Assembly: GCA_032191485.1 (NCBI GenBank)
Contig: JAVDOI010000006.1
Span: forward strand, 10,671,556 to 10,735,555
Reading direction: 5' to 3'
DNA length: 64,000 nt
DNA from: Leptoclinus maculatus
Lineage: Eukaryota > Chordata > Actinopteri > Perciformes > Stichaeidae
Part shown: in pieces, positions 1-12,400 of the stretch
Position numbering within the stretch: position 1 is the stretch's first letter
Layout: each line of letters begins with the position of its first letter
Position numbers and translations under genes: made by a program
Notes under the pieces: model-generated
Database searches by the model: none
The model's input: the letters and a program-made list of their open reading frames with translations, nothing else
Told to the model about the DNA's origin: nothing

Positions 1-1130
1 ATGTTGCTGATGAGCAACAAACAAAAGAAGCCGATAAGGATTCCACAGACCATACTATGGAACAGACTCTTAACATATCCATAGAAGATGTCATAGAGGT
101 TGACATTTTGCAGCAACAACTTGAATGTGTCCAAGCAGAAGATGTTGCTTGTGTGACTGAAGAGCAGCTACCAACAGAAGACAAAGAGGATCCTACAGGT
201 CTTTTGGAACAGACAATATCCCAAGAAAAAGTGTCCGACAGTCAAACTCAAACAGAGGTCAACATTTTGAAGCAACAATTTGATAATGAAGAAGAGAGTT
301 TCATGACTGAGGAGCAATCAAAACAAGAAGCTGATGAGGAACAGGAACTATCCACAGAAAATGCTACAGACACTCAAACAGACATTGACATTTTGCAGGA
401 CACTGAACCACAGACAGAACCGTCGAACTCTTCTCCCTCATCGTCAGACTCAGACTGGGAGGTGTTTCAATCACCTTTGGATGTGCTCTCACCCTCTGAC
501 CTTCCCTCTCCACCACACACATCTATCGAGTCAGACGCAGAGTTTGTTTCTCTTTTGCACTCAGTCTGTCCCTCAGCTCTAAATCCTGATGCTGATCCTG
601 CTGCTGGCATCCATGAAACTGACCCTCCTTTTCTTCATCTGGACTCTTGTGAGGAATCCCTTCAGTTCCCATCTTCCTCTTACACTGATTTACCCTCAGT
701 CCTACCTTCCAGCTCCTCAACTCCTCCTCCTCCTCAAGAGGAAGGTGGAGATGTTGACCCTGAATTACCCCTCAAAGAAGAGCCCCAGTATCCCATGGCC
801 CTGTGGGATGCGGTAAATCGCATTAGGAAGCATACAGCGCCAGACTCTGAGAATGAAGAGGAGGAAGTGAGTGAGCTGTGGGATCCAGAGAGTGTAGGGG
901 AGGACTTGTGCTGCCTGGGTGTGGTTGTAGGCATGGAGTCTGAGAGGATATTCTTTGATGGAGCAGGACAATGTGCAGTTTCAACAGAAGAAAGTGTTGA
1001 GGATGATGTAGAGTTGGGACAAATCCAGGAGGATCTGTGTTATGAAGAGCTAGGCGGACATGCTGAAGAAGACACACTGTCCTGCAGCAGCACCAGCAGC
1101 CACGGCTCTGGGGACACCGTTGTCGTTGCA

Positions 1131-1174
<44 letters not shown>

Positions 1175-1514
1175 TGAGGACGAGGACGAGGACGAGGTTG
1201 AGGAAACGCCACCTGATGCCTGGACAGAAAGCATGACGGGGAATGACGAGGAGTTTCAGTCGGCAGAGGGAGAGCGATGCTGCTCTGCTGAAGTAAAAGA
1301 TGAGACTGCAGCCAAGGAAGAGGGAGATAGTGATGGAGACGAGAGCGTCACAAATGTGTCTAGTCAGAGTGAGGACTGTCAGGTGGAGGTGACGAATAAA
1401 ACAACTAAGGCAGCGGAAATGATGGAAACAGAGAGAGAAGGAAACGAGCAGGTGGTTTTCATGCCCTCAGCGGTCTCAGATGAAAGGGTGATTGAAAGTG
1501 AGTCAACTGGATAA
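1..1514 (+). CDS. Unidentified acidic protein, C-terminal part (partial gene, terminal coding exon)
   Basis: The frame is open from the left edge (the ATG at 57 is internal, since the residues before it have the same acidic character) to a TAA at 1512-1514, so this is probably one large terminal exon. I do not recognise the family. The N-terminal third holds degenerate repeats built on a (V/I)(D/N)IL...TEEQ pattern at roughly residues 14, 68 and 109 counted from the ATG at 57. A Ser/Pro-rich middle follows. Then comes the best-looking conserved block, around residue 250, with the core ALWDAVNRIRKHTAPDSE followed by an acidic stretch. Next is an uninterrupted Asp-Glu run encoded by a GACGAG hexamer tract, then an acidic Ser-rich tail. 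No membrane segment or catalytic motif is visible. Poly(A) signal candidates lie at 1919 and 2294. The frame and stop are clear; the identity is open. Confidence 0.75.
1131..1198 (+). repeat. Coding (GACGAG)n hexanucleotide microsatellite
   Basis: Near-perfect GACGAG/GAGGAC tract inside the acidic gene, translating as alternating Asp-Glu. It is in frame and probably length-polymorphic without frameshift when whole units change. Confidence 0.9.
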
Positions 1515-4011
1515 ACAATGTTCTGATTCATGTAATTCAATATCTAACAACGACGTACAGTACAATCGACATTGGTATTGTGCCTGATAAGGAATGTAAG
1601 TCGCTGATATTTAATGTATTTTTTAGTTTCTGTGTTATCTTAGAGCTTTTATTTTTAATGGATAAGTAATGATACATTCACTGTTGTTATAGAAATGTAG
1701 AAATTTGGCATTAGGAAAAGCTTAAAATCTATTCTTGTAAAGCAGACCACGTCATACCTTTTTTCCCAAATGTTTCCACTGTTTCTAGAGTGTTTAAGGT
1801 AAATAATAGGCTGAGAAATTATGAAAGAGGATATAATAAAAGATTGATTATTTGGAGTGATTTCATGGTGTGGTGATATTTCTGGCAGAAATCAATCCAT
1901 TATTCTGCATTGTAAGTAAATAAAACAATGGAGTGCATTAACAACATGCTGTGGAAAGTTAATCTCCTCTTGTGGTGATTGTTTTGTTATCTGCTCTTTC
2001 CAAGGTCAAGAATGAACTTTCAATCTCAACATTTATGACAACACAAGTCCTGAAGAGAAAAAAATGGAAATTTTAAAATGTACAATTTCATGACAACTGG
2101 ACAAACTCCATCTGTTGAGGAAGACTGTGTTATACAACTAAACTAAACTCTAGTGACTATTTACATGTTGAGAAGTCTTTTTTTAAACTTCTCTTTTGGA
2201 AGCAGTAGTTAAATGTCGTTATGGTCTTCCCACCTACATTTCAGTATTTTAGTTTTTGACAGCAGTCCATTATTCTAAATACAAATATTACATAATAAAG
2301 TATTGGCTACTATATGTGCCCTCTCCTCTCAAAAAAACAATACATCGAAAAACGCTAGCTACAACGAACTGCTGACAGTGTGTGAAAGAATTTGTAAATC
2401 ACTGATCTTAAATGATCAAACCGTTACTCATTTTTTGGATTAATTTTATATATAAAAAAGGAAATAGCAGACGAATGGTCCTGTGAGAAAGCAACTTCTT
2501 TTTTTTCTCCACACATCAAAAAAATGAATTATACCAAAAATACTTTTATTCTACATCAACAGTACAGCATGTGGACTTTCCAACTGAATATGATTATTTA
2601 ATTCAGACTCAACTGTCAGATTGTGGACAACAGCACACTCTAGTGGTGTTACACTGGAGTTCAGTTTTACTAGACAGAAGAAAACTGAACTCTAATCTTG
2701 ATGCTCAAAAGTAAAAACTAAAAGCTTTAATCAAATACTATAATGCAATGGGATTGCAGATAGTATTTAATGAAAAGAAGAGGAAACATTTGCCTGCTCC
2801 TGAAGCTAAAAACTATTTTGTACTTCGATATAAAGCTATTTTCTGCTCTGAAACAGGACATCATGGAGGGAAAGTAGACCTTTTCAGAAACAATTACTGT
2901 TAACATTACCCCAAACATTTCAGCCTATTTACAATCCAAAACTTTGTTAGACAAAAAGGAAAGTCCTTGGGAGTGTTGTAAAGGCTATATGCTGCTTAAC
3001 GCTTAAAAGTTAAGCTTCAATTCATACTTTTAGAAAAGGCAGTGGTTGGAGGTTTTCAGAACTTTAGAAATTTTCTTCTTTCCTTAAATTATTTTTGACT
3101 TTGCTGCAACTTTCAAAAGGATCCTCAATTGGCAGAAAACGTGTGATAAGTTCATTTTCAGCATCAACACACCCACCTAAGCAGCAACATTGTAACTAAA
3201 CTGTAATACATTTCACATCAACAGTAACAATACCACGGGGCTAATAGTGAAAGAGGATCCATGTTTAAAGAGTGTGACGTTATATGGGAAACATTTGTTC
3301 AGCAATAAAGGCACATTTCACCACTTGGACAACAGTGAAAATAACTCCACTCGAATCATCTTCATGTCTGATGTTCTATAATGTGTGTTTAACTTTTCAG
3401 TTTTACCTCATGAAATATTCACCAAAAACAAGTTATTCCTGTGATCGTAGACAGTTCAATAATTATTGGTGAGCATTAAAGAACTTAAACTAGAAATGAA
3501 AATATAGTTGGGCATCAAATAACTCTTTCATTGGTGAGCGGACAGTATGGTTATCCATTCACGATGAATACGAAACATTAATGGCATGTATGGCTTTGAG
3601 AGAGACCATGAATTAATTAATATGGACTTAAGGACCACTTCACCAAATGTCAACCTGATCTCTGTGTACTTGTGTCTTAAATTAGAACATTTACTGTATA
3701 TACACAACTAATCCTGTACGCACTGGGAAGTATAACTTCATTTTTGCAGTTTCACAGTTTCCGTTTCATCTTAAGAGCAATTTAAGGCAAGGAAAGGGCT
3801 TTTATATGAAACACAGAATATTGAAAAGTATAATAACTTACAGTATATAAAAAAGTGACAAGATAGTCCAAAGAGCAGCAGCTAAAACTGGCAAACTGGT
3901 CCTTACATTATAATGTATTACTACTGCCATGACGTAAACCGATGATAAAGAGACAACTGAAAACAGTACAGCACCCAACGTCTCCGTTTCGGCTGAGAAG
4001 AGACGATGATA
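1515..4011. other. Convergent 3' UTRs of the acidic gene and cnpy2
   Basis: No further coding exon is visible. AATAAA signals on the + strand (1919-1924, 2294-2299) suit the acidic gene. A minus-strand AATAAA (TTTATT at 2545-2550) would give cnpy2 a 3' UTR of about 1.45 kb. The sequence is AT-rich without obvious repeats. Confidence 0.5.
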
Positions 4012-5180
4012 TCAAAGTTCATCGTGGGACACTTTCAGAGCGTGGTCACAGAGGTCTGCAGAGCACACAGAACATGTGAACAATGATTTAAAATACAGTC
4101 GCTGGAAGGGAACAACATAACACAAATGTGTAATAGTATGTAAAAATAAAAGAAATCAGGCATGTTTTAAACATACCTGTCCTCTCGCTGCAGAGTTTGT
4201 CTTTGATATTTTCTGTCTCATAAGCGAAGAATTCAATGATTTCATCTTCATGCTGCTCAACAATTGTTTCACACTGCAGAAATGAATTTAAAAAAACTTT
4301 TACAAGCTGCACCATTCACTGATTTTTAAAAAGATTTTGGCTGTGGGTTGCATACAAAAATATTATAATAATTAACAACAAAAGCAAAGTAATTCAAACA
4401 TACGATGGTGCATTTAAGAATCATTTGGTGATATTTTGTACTCACTGCAAATTTTAAACTGCCTGTAACTCTTGAATCCAGCGTGGCCTCTGAGAGGTCC
4501 ATGGCCTCATCGCTCCGAGACTTTATCCTAATGTAGGACTTCCTGGTTGTGGAAGAATCTGTGTGCTCGCCGTAGTCCCCCATCCTCTCACACACAGTCT
4601 CCATCAGCTCCAGAAGGTTTCCCTCTGAGCGAGCCAGAGGAACCTGGTGCCATCAGAGGCCATGAAGAACTCTGAGTTAGTGAGGATGTGAGGCGTCTCT
4701 TACCAGACGTGGTAATAATGAACAAAGTTATAACAATTTATTTTTTCGCACCATAATATCCGGCACTTGGCAGTTTTATATATACGGAGTTATAGACTCT
4801 TTAGTTTTGAAGTGGTGCCGTCTACAGAGTGTGTTGGACATATTACTACGTGGCTGTGCTGCTGCACGTTTACCTCTCTAATGGACTGGCTGCCATCTGG
4901 GTTGATCCTGAAGGATCCCGTCTGGATCATTTTCTTTGGGTCTGTTTGGGAGATGGCCCATTCCATCTCATCTACCAGAGCCCTGCACGCTGCAAGGAGC
5001 AGAGGGAGAGGACGCTCGTGCGCATTAGGACTTGTTTGTATCACGTTATTCGTGCCCTGGACAGAGAGTGAGACACATACCTCCACATTTGATGTCCTGT
5101 CCTTGTCTGGCTGCCTGGCTGAAGCTCAGGAGGAGACACAAAACCACACACGGTGCGAGCAGGACGGCCGCTTCCCTCAT
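4012..5180 (-). CDS. cnpy2: Canopy FGF signaling regulator 2 (CNPY2), ER saposin-like protein
   Basis: Five coding exons: 5081-5180, 4874-4989, 4446-4643, 4177-4273, 4012-4055. They sum to 555 nt, 184 aa plus stop; human CNPY2 is 182 aa. The start at 5180 gives a hydrophobic signal peptide (MREAAVLLAPCVVLCLLLSF) ahead of the mature KCGACRALVDE block. The diagnostic Cys pattern of the saposin-like fold is present: CGAC near the N terminus, VCERM in exon 3, FACE at the exon 3/4 junction, KLC and DLCD near the end. The C terminus is HDEL, an ER-retrieval signal. Known family role: an ER-lumen protein linked to receptor maturation and to MYLIP/LDL-receptor and FGF signaling. All junctions are GT-AG and in phase. 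A canopy 1 paralog is possible, but the length and the GSFRINPDGSQS block favour CNPY2. Confidence 0.95.
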
Positions 5181-6021
5181 CTTGCATCTAAACACAGATT
5201 TCACCACAACACAGACCTAATACACATCAACCGGCAAAAGAAACACTCAAGTGACTCTGTGAGAAGTTAATCGGTGCTCTCAAAATATTACTTCTGTTCG
5301 ACTGGCGTGAACCAGAGAGCGATTCCGATACAAATACACACATCTTGTCACCTTTATCATTCTACTTACAAGTTTCTGCCAGTGTCTTCTGACGCCACCT
5401 TTACGTTATTACACGCTGTTCCATCGCATTCAGTGGAATGTGGTGACGTAGGCAACGGAGCTGCTGCACAAGGATGGAGCTCGCGCTCCAGACAGCGCCC
5501 TCACGTGCCCGGGAAGATGCCAACGGGCAACCTCTTCATTTCAGAGACATTTTGCTGGTTTTATGTGGGCTAAAACCCGTAATATCGACTGAAATTAACC
5601 GAAGACGCACATGTGTGCAGGATCATAAGTACCATATTAAATGTAATTGGTTTTACACTTTAGGTGATACTTATTTTGTGTAAAAACCATGTAAAAAGGT
5701 GCAAGTGAGTTTTAAAAGTCAGACACTACTCATGAAGTAATTGTTGGTAGCCCTATCCCGACCCTGCAGCATGCTTATTATGTGCTAAGGGTCTAACATG
5801 TGTGCTATCAAAATGTATTTTATTTGGTGGCAGGATGGATAACCAAATGCAGTGCACCAGCATTATTAACCACCACTGAAAAAACTAGTAAGAACACATT
5901 TAGTCCTTTAGAGGCAATAGCATTATAACATAATACATAACAAAAAAAGTTTTTTTTAATTAAAAGATGGCAATAATATATTCCGCTGTCTCAAAAGAGC
6001 ACATGGTGTTTGGTCTTCAGA

Positions 6022-6074
<53 letters not shown>

Positions 6075-6079
6075 TACAC

Positions 6080-6112
<33 letters not shown>

Positions 6113-9100
6113 TATACATACATATATACATACACATATACACATACATATATATATATACGAGGTAGACATTTTTATAAATAAGACCCGAAATACATCC
6201 CAGGAAAGAATTTCCATTATCTTTTTCACAAAAACAAGAATTAAAAGAGATTCAGAAACAATAATGATTAATAAAAGTATTTTTACTTTTTATATTCAAC
6301 AAGAAACAACTAACAATAAACAAACATAACAGAGATGACAGATCATACAAACAGATATAAATGTAAGATATAAATATCATACAAATCAGAAAACCACCCT
6401 TTTAGTAGGGTCTCAATACTGTATCATACTGTTCAATTGAATCAAATAATCAAACACATTTAATCGAATTTACAGCACAGTGCCAATTTCCTTCCTGGCA
6501 ATGGAAGCACAAAATGGTCTCTGGCAATCCTAACAGGCGTTCCCATATTCAGACATATGGTATAACTGAGGACATTACCGTGTTGTACATACATTTCACT
6601 AGAAGCTATTTTATAAAACAGCCAGACTTACATTCTTCGACCAAATGCATGTGACCTGCAGTGAGATATGTTCACTGAATGTTGAGTCCTCCCAACATCA
6701 TTCGCTCACTAAGCATTGATTTTCTGCTGTGATCTCATCAATGCTCCTTTCAAATATTTTTTCAAATATTTTATAATTATTCACTATATATTCAGCTTTC
6801 ATGCATTCAATTACACCTTGGCCCATTTCTTTTGTAATCAAGTGCTGGTTCTTTCATTTTTTTGAAAAGTGTTTGTTGTCATTTTTTGCAAAAGTGAAAT
6901 TACTAAAAGGTCTTTTGCACAAATGTATAAAAAAATATTAGTCTTAAAGAAAGTATCATGGCAAATGCAGAACACAATGGCTAAAAGAAAACAAATTTGA
7001 AAATGTATTAGACTTTTAAGCCTCTCTATACCTCAACCCTACCACACATATTCTTATAATGATTCTAATTGTTTTACTCGTGTACTACAGTTGAGTACAA
7101 CAATGTGACATTCTTGTATTGGTTTGTAATTGTTTTTGACTGGATAGCGTGCTAGAGATCCAAGAAATGAGGCACAATGGTGAACACAGGAGGCACTGCG
7201 GTCATCTGCACAGTAATTGTAACATACAAGTGCAGTTCAGTGTTTGGTCAAGCAAAAGGTTTGGTTTATTTATCAGCCCAAACTGGCAGTGCACAATCAT
7301 TACTCTAGCGTTTTTAGGTTGGATTCTATTGTTGTTTGACGTTATTATTATATATAATTTTCTGTCCGTTTCGATTGTCTTTCCTGTACTCTTTTTTACT
7401 CATTATTATTATTATTACTTATCTTAATTCTCTAAAATAAAACAGTTTTTGAAAGGTAGTAAAGTACACAAGAAGACGTGCAAGAATCAGCCTGTCACAA
7501 TTAGAGGCATTTTCAAAGTAGCACTCTATTGCTAAGCTAACACTTGTCTCCCATATTTGAAACAGTCTTGTTTATCTTTTGTACAGTTACAAACTCCCAT
7601 GAAACTCCTGGTACACCAGAGTGAAGTAACAAAAAGCATCTTGTTAGGACACAAGGAGCCCTGAGATACAATGAACATGACCAATGCTGCTACTCATGTT
7701 GCAACACATCCATTCTCATATTTAGCATTTACGGTACCTCACATATTTGCACCACAGTGCCAACTTTTTCTTCCATATTCAGGCAATAAGTGCCATATTT
7801 TTCTGTAATGTGATGCACTTTTGCACACATCACACCCTCCCGCAAATTAGGCTTGATGAAAAAAAAGGCTGCCGATATTAGTCCCCCAAAAGCTTAAGTT
7901 AAAGAAAATAAAAACATTTTAAACCAAACATCCACTAAAGAATTTATGAAAAAAAAAAAACTACTTATAAATAAAAAAATTTAAACAAACTGTCCGAAGC
8001 TTAACTGAGAATAAAATTTAGGAGAGAAGAAATAAATAAATAAAAAAATAGAAGATACCAAATTATTAGATTCTAATGTGTGAGAACGGATAAATAACTT
8101 GCTTGCGACTGCCTCCAACAGGTGAGTGTCTCTGCCACAGTGTCTTTTTGAGATACTACCACCAAGTAGTCCTACACATGGCGACTTAATTCAATATTTT
8201 TTCATGACTGGCCCTTAAATTTTGGAAACACAAAGGATGTACAGACCTCATCTCCAAGAACGGAACATTTCTAGCATCTAAAATAGATGCATAACTGTCC
8301 ATGAAATGACATAAAACTGTCACTCTTTTATATAGTATAATACACCGGAACAAGTGTGACTTATCACACATAAATATGTTCTTTAATTCTCCAGTGTTAA
8401 ATTCATATTCAATATATCTATCATAACAATCTAGATGATTTCTTTAATTACTTCAGATTTTATCTGAATATTAGATAGAATATATGGCAAAAAAAATAAC
8501 ATGCTGCAGCTTTGGTGTTTTCTTATGAATAAAACACAGCATTCACATCAGACTTTTTTCTTGTTCTCCCTGTGAGGATGTGTGACAATGAAAAAATCAG
8601 ATTTCTTTTTTCATTTAATTTTTTTTTAGAGCATGTCAACTAAACCAAAAAGAAGTGGAAGAACTAAGAATAAAGGAAAGTTGCTGGCTGGTGCCCATAT
8701 TTGCATATCTGTCCACGGCCTCTTTAGTAAAGCAACGGCTGAAAACCGACAACTCTGTTTCTGAGAGCAAGACCCTGGCATCTCAATGACGTGGAATAGG
8801 AAGTTAATTGTTGTGCGATTTCGGAATGGAAACCTTAAGTTGTGATTGTTTTGCCAAAAACTTCATGTAGTTCACTCTGTTTCAGTCACCTAATTCTTTT
8901 AGACAGCTTCGAGGTTGCTGAGACATTTGCTGAGACATTTGCGATGGAAAACATCCATCACTGGATTACACATTGGTGTGTGTGTGTGTGTGTACCGCAC
9001 TGTGTACTGAAAGGACACTTTAAAAAAACGTGTTAGGCACAGAGAGGTGAAGACAAACACATACTGGCCGAGCTTCAGTGGTCCCACGCTTCTGTCGGGT

Positions 9101-9133
9101 CATCGGTTCAACATTCGATCACAATGTCTCATC
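5181..9133. other. cnpy2 upstream region and probable distal slc11a2 3' UTR; no other gene seen
   Basis: The part next to 5180 is the 5' UTR and promoter of cnpy2. A GC-richer stretch at about 5435-5515 holds a TGACGT half-CRE and a CACGTG E-box. A large TA/CA microsatellite lies at 6024-6160. From about 7265 (minus-strand AATAAA, TTTATT at 7265-7270) to 9133 the sequence could be the 3' UTR of the long slc11a2 isoform. The remainder is AT-rich with no supported exon. Confidence 0.45.
6024..6160. repeat. Compound (TA)n/(CATA)n microsatellite
   Basis: Uninterrupted TA repeats grade into TACACA/CATA repeats over about 137 bp. Open frames on both strands here (Ile/Tyr or Tyr/Ile/Cys repeats) are artefacts. 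Confidence 0.97.
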
Positions 9134-9211
9134 CTACCTCTCAACCAGAGTATCAGTATCAGTATCCATGTCAGTCAGTAAGTAAATGTCTGTGTGCCGT
9201 GACAGCTGCAT
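9134..9211 (-). CDS. slc11a2: Distal alternative terminal exon of slc11a2 (non-IRE-type tail)
   Basis: A pyrimidine-rich acceptor (CTCTCTTTCAG) precedes a 26-codon frame ending DIYLLTDMDTDTDTLVER and TAG. This aligns with the mammalian non-IRE tail, which ends in ELYLLNTMDADSLVSR. Joining it to the donor at 13126 keeps phase 0. It lies 3.9 kb beyond exon 15. The Asp-Thr triplet comes from a small GATACT tandem duplication (TATCAG on the + strand). The match over the YLL.(T)MD core is what convinces me; without it the exon would be easy to miss. Confidence 0.87.
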   Translation of the reverse strand: MQLSRHTDIYLLTDMDTDTDTLVER

Positions 9212-9413
9212 CTGAAAGAGAGAGAGAGAGAAGAGATGGAGGTCAGTGAGGAGAGAGGTGCACATAAATGGTTAACCCGACACATAAATCAGGTAAACAT
9301 TATTTTATCATTCATGAGGACAAAAAGAAAAATTTTCATATGTATTTGCCATGATTTGTATTGTTATGTAATTAAGAAAATACTCCCCCATTCTGCTTAC
9401 ATGAAGAAAGAAG

Positions 9414-9472
<59 letters not shown>

Positions 9473-12400
9473 CTACTTGCTAGCTACACACGCTGTGTTT
9501 ATGACCTGTAAAAAGCATCTGTGCTACTGCAGCTCTCTTTATATTACTCTACATATACACTAGCTTTATTCTTTTTTCCAGGGAATATAAACCTAGAGTG
9601 TGCAGGTACACAGAATAACAAGTGGTTTACTGTTTTGCAATTTAAAATAAATATGCAAAATTAAATCTATAATATTTAATAATCATAAGAAAACATCACA
9701 ATCAATGCTGTGTTTTGATCAGTGGTAAATAGGAGGCAATCAGGTGACAATTTGATTTTGATTCTTTTAGAATTACAGAAGGGGCTCACCTTGGGTCAAA
9801 GTGATACTCTTCCAAAATCAACATTCCTCATTTAATCCTGGAAAGTCCTGCAAAAGAGCATTTCTATTGCCTGCCAAAATGTTCTATAACAAAAGGATTT
9901 GGCCCTTTGACCCTTTAATTATTACTATATACTTAGCAGGTTGTACAATAAGGCAAGTTATCAAGTTTAGTACTTTATTTAGTACATTAACATCTTATCA
10001 TGAAACTGCCTCAAAATCGTTACTGTATTTTAAAACTGTTATGAGAAAACCTACAGCCTCCGATCATTTCTTGAATTACCTTGTTTGTTTTTTTCAAATA
10101 CAAGGTTTGATTACCTCATAATGTACTAAACATTATTCATTTATTAATATTATATGATTCAGACTGTTAGTTTTTTCAGTTAAAAGACATAACTCATGAA
10201 TCGTTCTTTAGACATTCAGACAAGACGCCAACAAATGTCCATATATCCATTATTTCCTGTTTATTTTGAACACATGGGATGCTTTTTCCAGTAGAAAGGA
10301 CAGACGCTTATTCATTCAATCCCAAAGAGCAGAAATGAGTGGTACCTTCAGTAAACATATCAACATTTTCTCTTTGACAGTTCAAACGTGCTTGTGCCAT
10401 GCTTTTCTTTAGTCAGTGAGGTATTGATAGGACACTGTATGAAGTAACAGTCGCCTGAAAACCATGAGAGAAACTTCATGAAAGCTTTTGAGAACTCTGA
10501 ACCAGAGAGCTGTCTCTGATCCACCATACTAAAGGTGAACTTCTAATACCATAACCTGAGATCTTTCCTGTGATCACTGTACGAACTGTACGCTACACAG
10601 CTCATTTCCAACATATTGGTCAATATGCACATATTACTCGCATACTTTGATTTGACCAACAGGACAGTGTGAGGTTGTTGTCCACTTATTCTTTTCCACA
10701 TCAAACAGCTGCTGCTCAACTTATCTTGTGTTTAACATGTTAGACAGACTGATGCAAATCTGAAGGCAGATTGTGTGTTAGTTTTAATCTCAGCTGAAAA
10801 TCTACTAATGAGTCTGATAGTGGACATGATGGCACTTGTCTTACATTGAAATATGAGTAATTCATGTATCTCTGAATTAGTTTATTAAATGTGTCGACTG
10901 TATTAACCTTTATTTCGACCTGCAAGCAGGTGTTAAAAATCTTCAGTGTATATTAATAGTAGTTTTATTGTCAGTAGAAAGAAACAGACACATTTAAAAA
11001 ATAAACTGACTATGTTGAGAAGGGAGATCAAACAAACACTTCTGAAGTCAAACGGAACAAAACTTTTTCAGTCACATCAGGAGGTCTTCAGTGAATCAGT
11101 GCAGAGAGCTGGGCACACTGTAGCTTCATCAACAGATGCACCAGAATTAGCAAAAACTATTTCCGATACTTAAATGAATCTGTGCGGCCGTTATTTTGTT
11201 CTGAGCTATGGCGTTTTTGACGTGTAATTCACAAAATGATGATGGTTTCGATGGTCTGAAGATAGATTACAGACTGTATAAACCCTCTGAGACAAACTCG
11301 TGATTTTGGGCTACATCAGTAATCTTGTCCTTGTTTTGACTTTTTGTTTCCAGTTCTCCTTTAAACACAGCTTTGTCATGACAACAACAACAATTCTTCC
11401 TTCTCTGCAAAGCAGTTTAAATAAGTCACAACGTTATCTTTCAGAAACGATAAACTATGTATTGCAATGTGACATATTTATAGTACAATATTTATCTATG
11501 AATCTTTACCCACAGGCAAACAATACTGAATAAAATGTGGAGTAGAGGTTTATCATGGTTTCACTAAAGGACATAAAAACAAACAAATCAATACTTCTAT
11601 GGATTATTCTTTGCACACTGCTACAAACGTAACTTCAGTCACACAATATTTCACCAATAAACTCACTTCAGTATGTTGATGAACGCGAGTCGCTGGCATC
11701 CTGATTATTTAGGCACTAAAAGAGGATGAGGCTGCAGTCATATTAAGCTTCACTTGCTTAAATGAAGTCTGTTAACTAGTGTCAACTAATATTTCCAGGT
11801 CAAAGTGCAAATTAATTTCACGAACCAGCTGGGTTTTGATCACATTAACGCAGAAGCGGGAGTCTGGACTTTGACAGAACAAAGAGAGGACTGGGACATG
11901 ACAGATACAGCACATGCATAATGTATGCACAATACTGAAACTTGCCACTTTAGCTTCTTTGAAATGTTAGACAGCAATCAGTTTACAACTTGGTACAACA
12001 ACACCAAAAAAGGTAGTTTTCCACAGAGTTAGGGCTGGATATCATTTGGTGATTTTTCATACAGATAGTAGGATTAACATGACTTTCTCGTGAATTACGT
12101 GACAATTGTATTCTGTTAAAAATATGAATTGATATTGACTTGTTAGATGCAGAGAGAGGGTACACTTAAATGAGTTAGTAGAGGGCGTTGAGGTAGACTG
12201 AGTAGAGATCATAACAGAATGAGCATCGTCTCCTTCCACAAGGACACGGGGATGTTATCAAGGTAAGAGGGCTCGCAGAGAGCAGAGTGCTTGATGCTGC
12301 TAGCATTAGTGTGTGTCTCACCGGAAAGAATCAGAAAGAAAAAGGCTACTACTTTAGGTAGATACTTAGGTCAGCTGTATGATAACAATAACAGTAAATA

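Noticed and set aside
823..1234. Minus-strand open frames rich in Arg-Pro or Ser repeats
   Set aside because: They are the reverse complement of the coding GACGAG tract and carry no independent signal.
4767..5270. 167-residue + strand open frame
   Set aside because: Overlaps cnpy2 exons 1-2 and their splice sites in antisense; the minus-strand reading gives a recognised protein.
5967..6329. Open frames of Ile/Tyr/Thr repeats on both strands
   Set aside because: Translations of a TA/CA microsatellite.
7149..7427. 92-residue open frame between cnpy2 and the slc11a2 distal exon
   Set aside because: No splice context, no recognisable motif, ends in a TTA repeat; looks like chance in AT-rich DNA.
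10575..10579. Minus-strand CAGTG as an IRE loop
   Set aside because: Flanks TCGTA and TCACA allow only one base pair; no C bulge.
11616..11620. Minus-strand CAGTG as an IRE loop
   Set aside because: The five bases on each side (TGTAG and GCAAA) do not pair.
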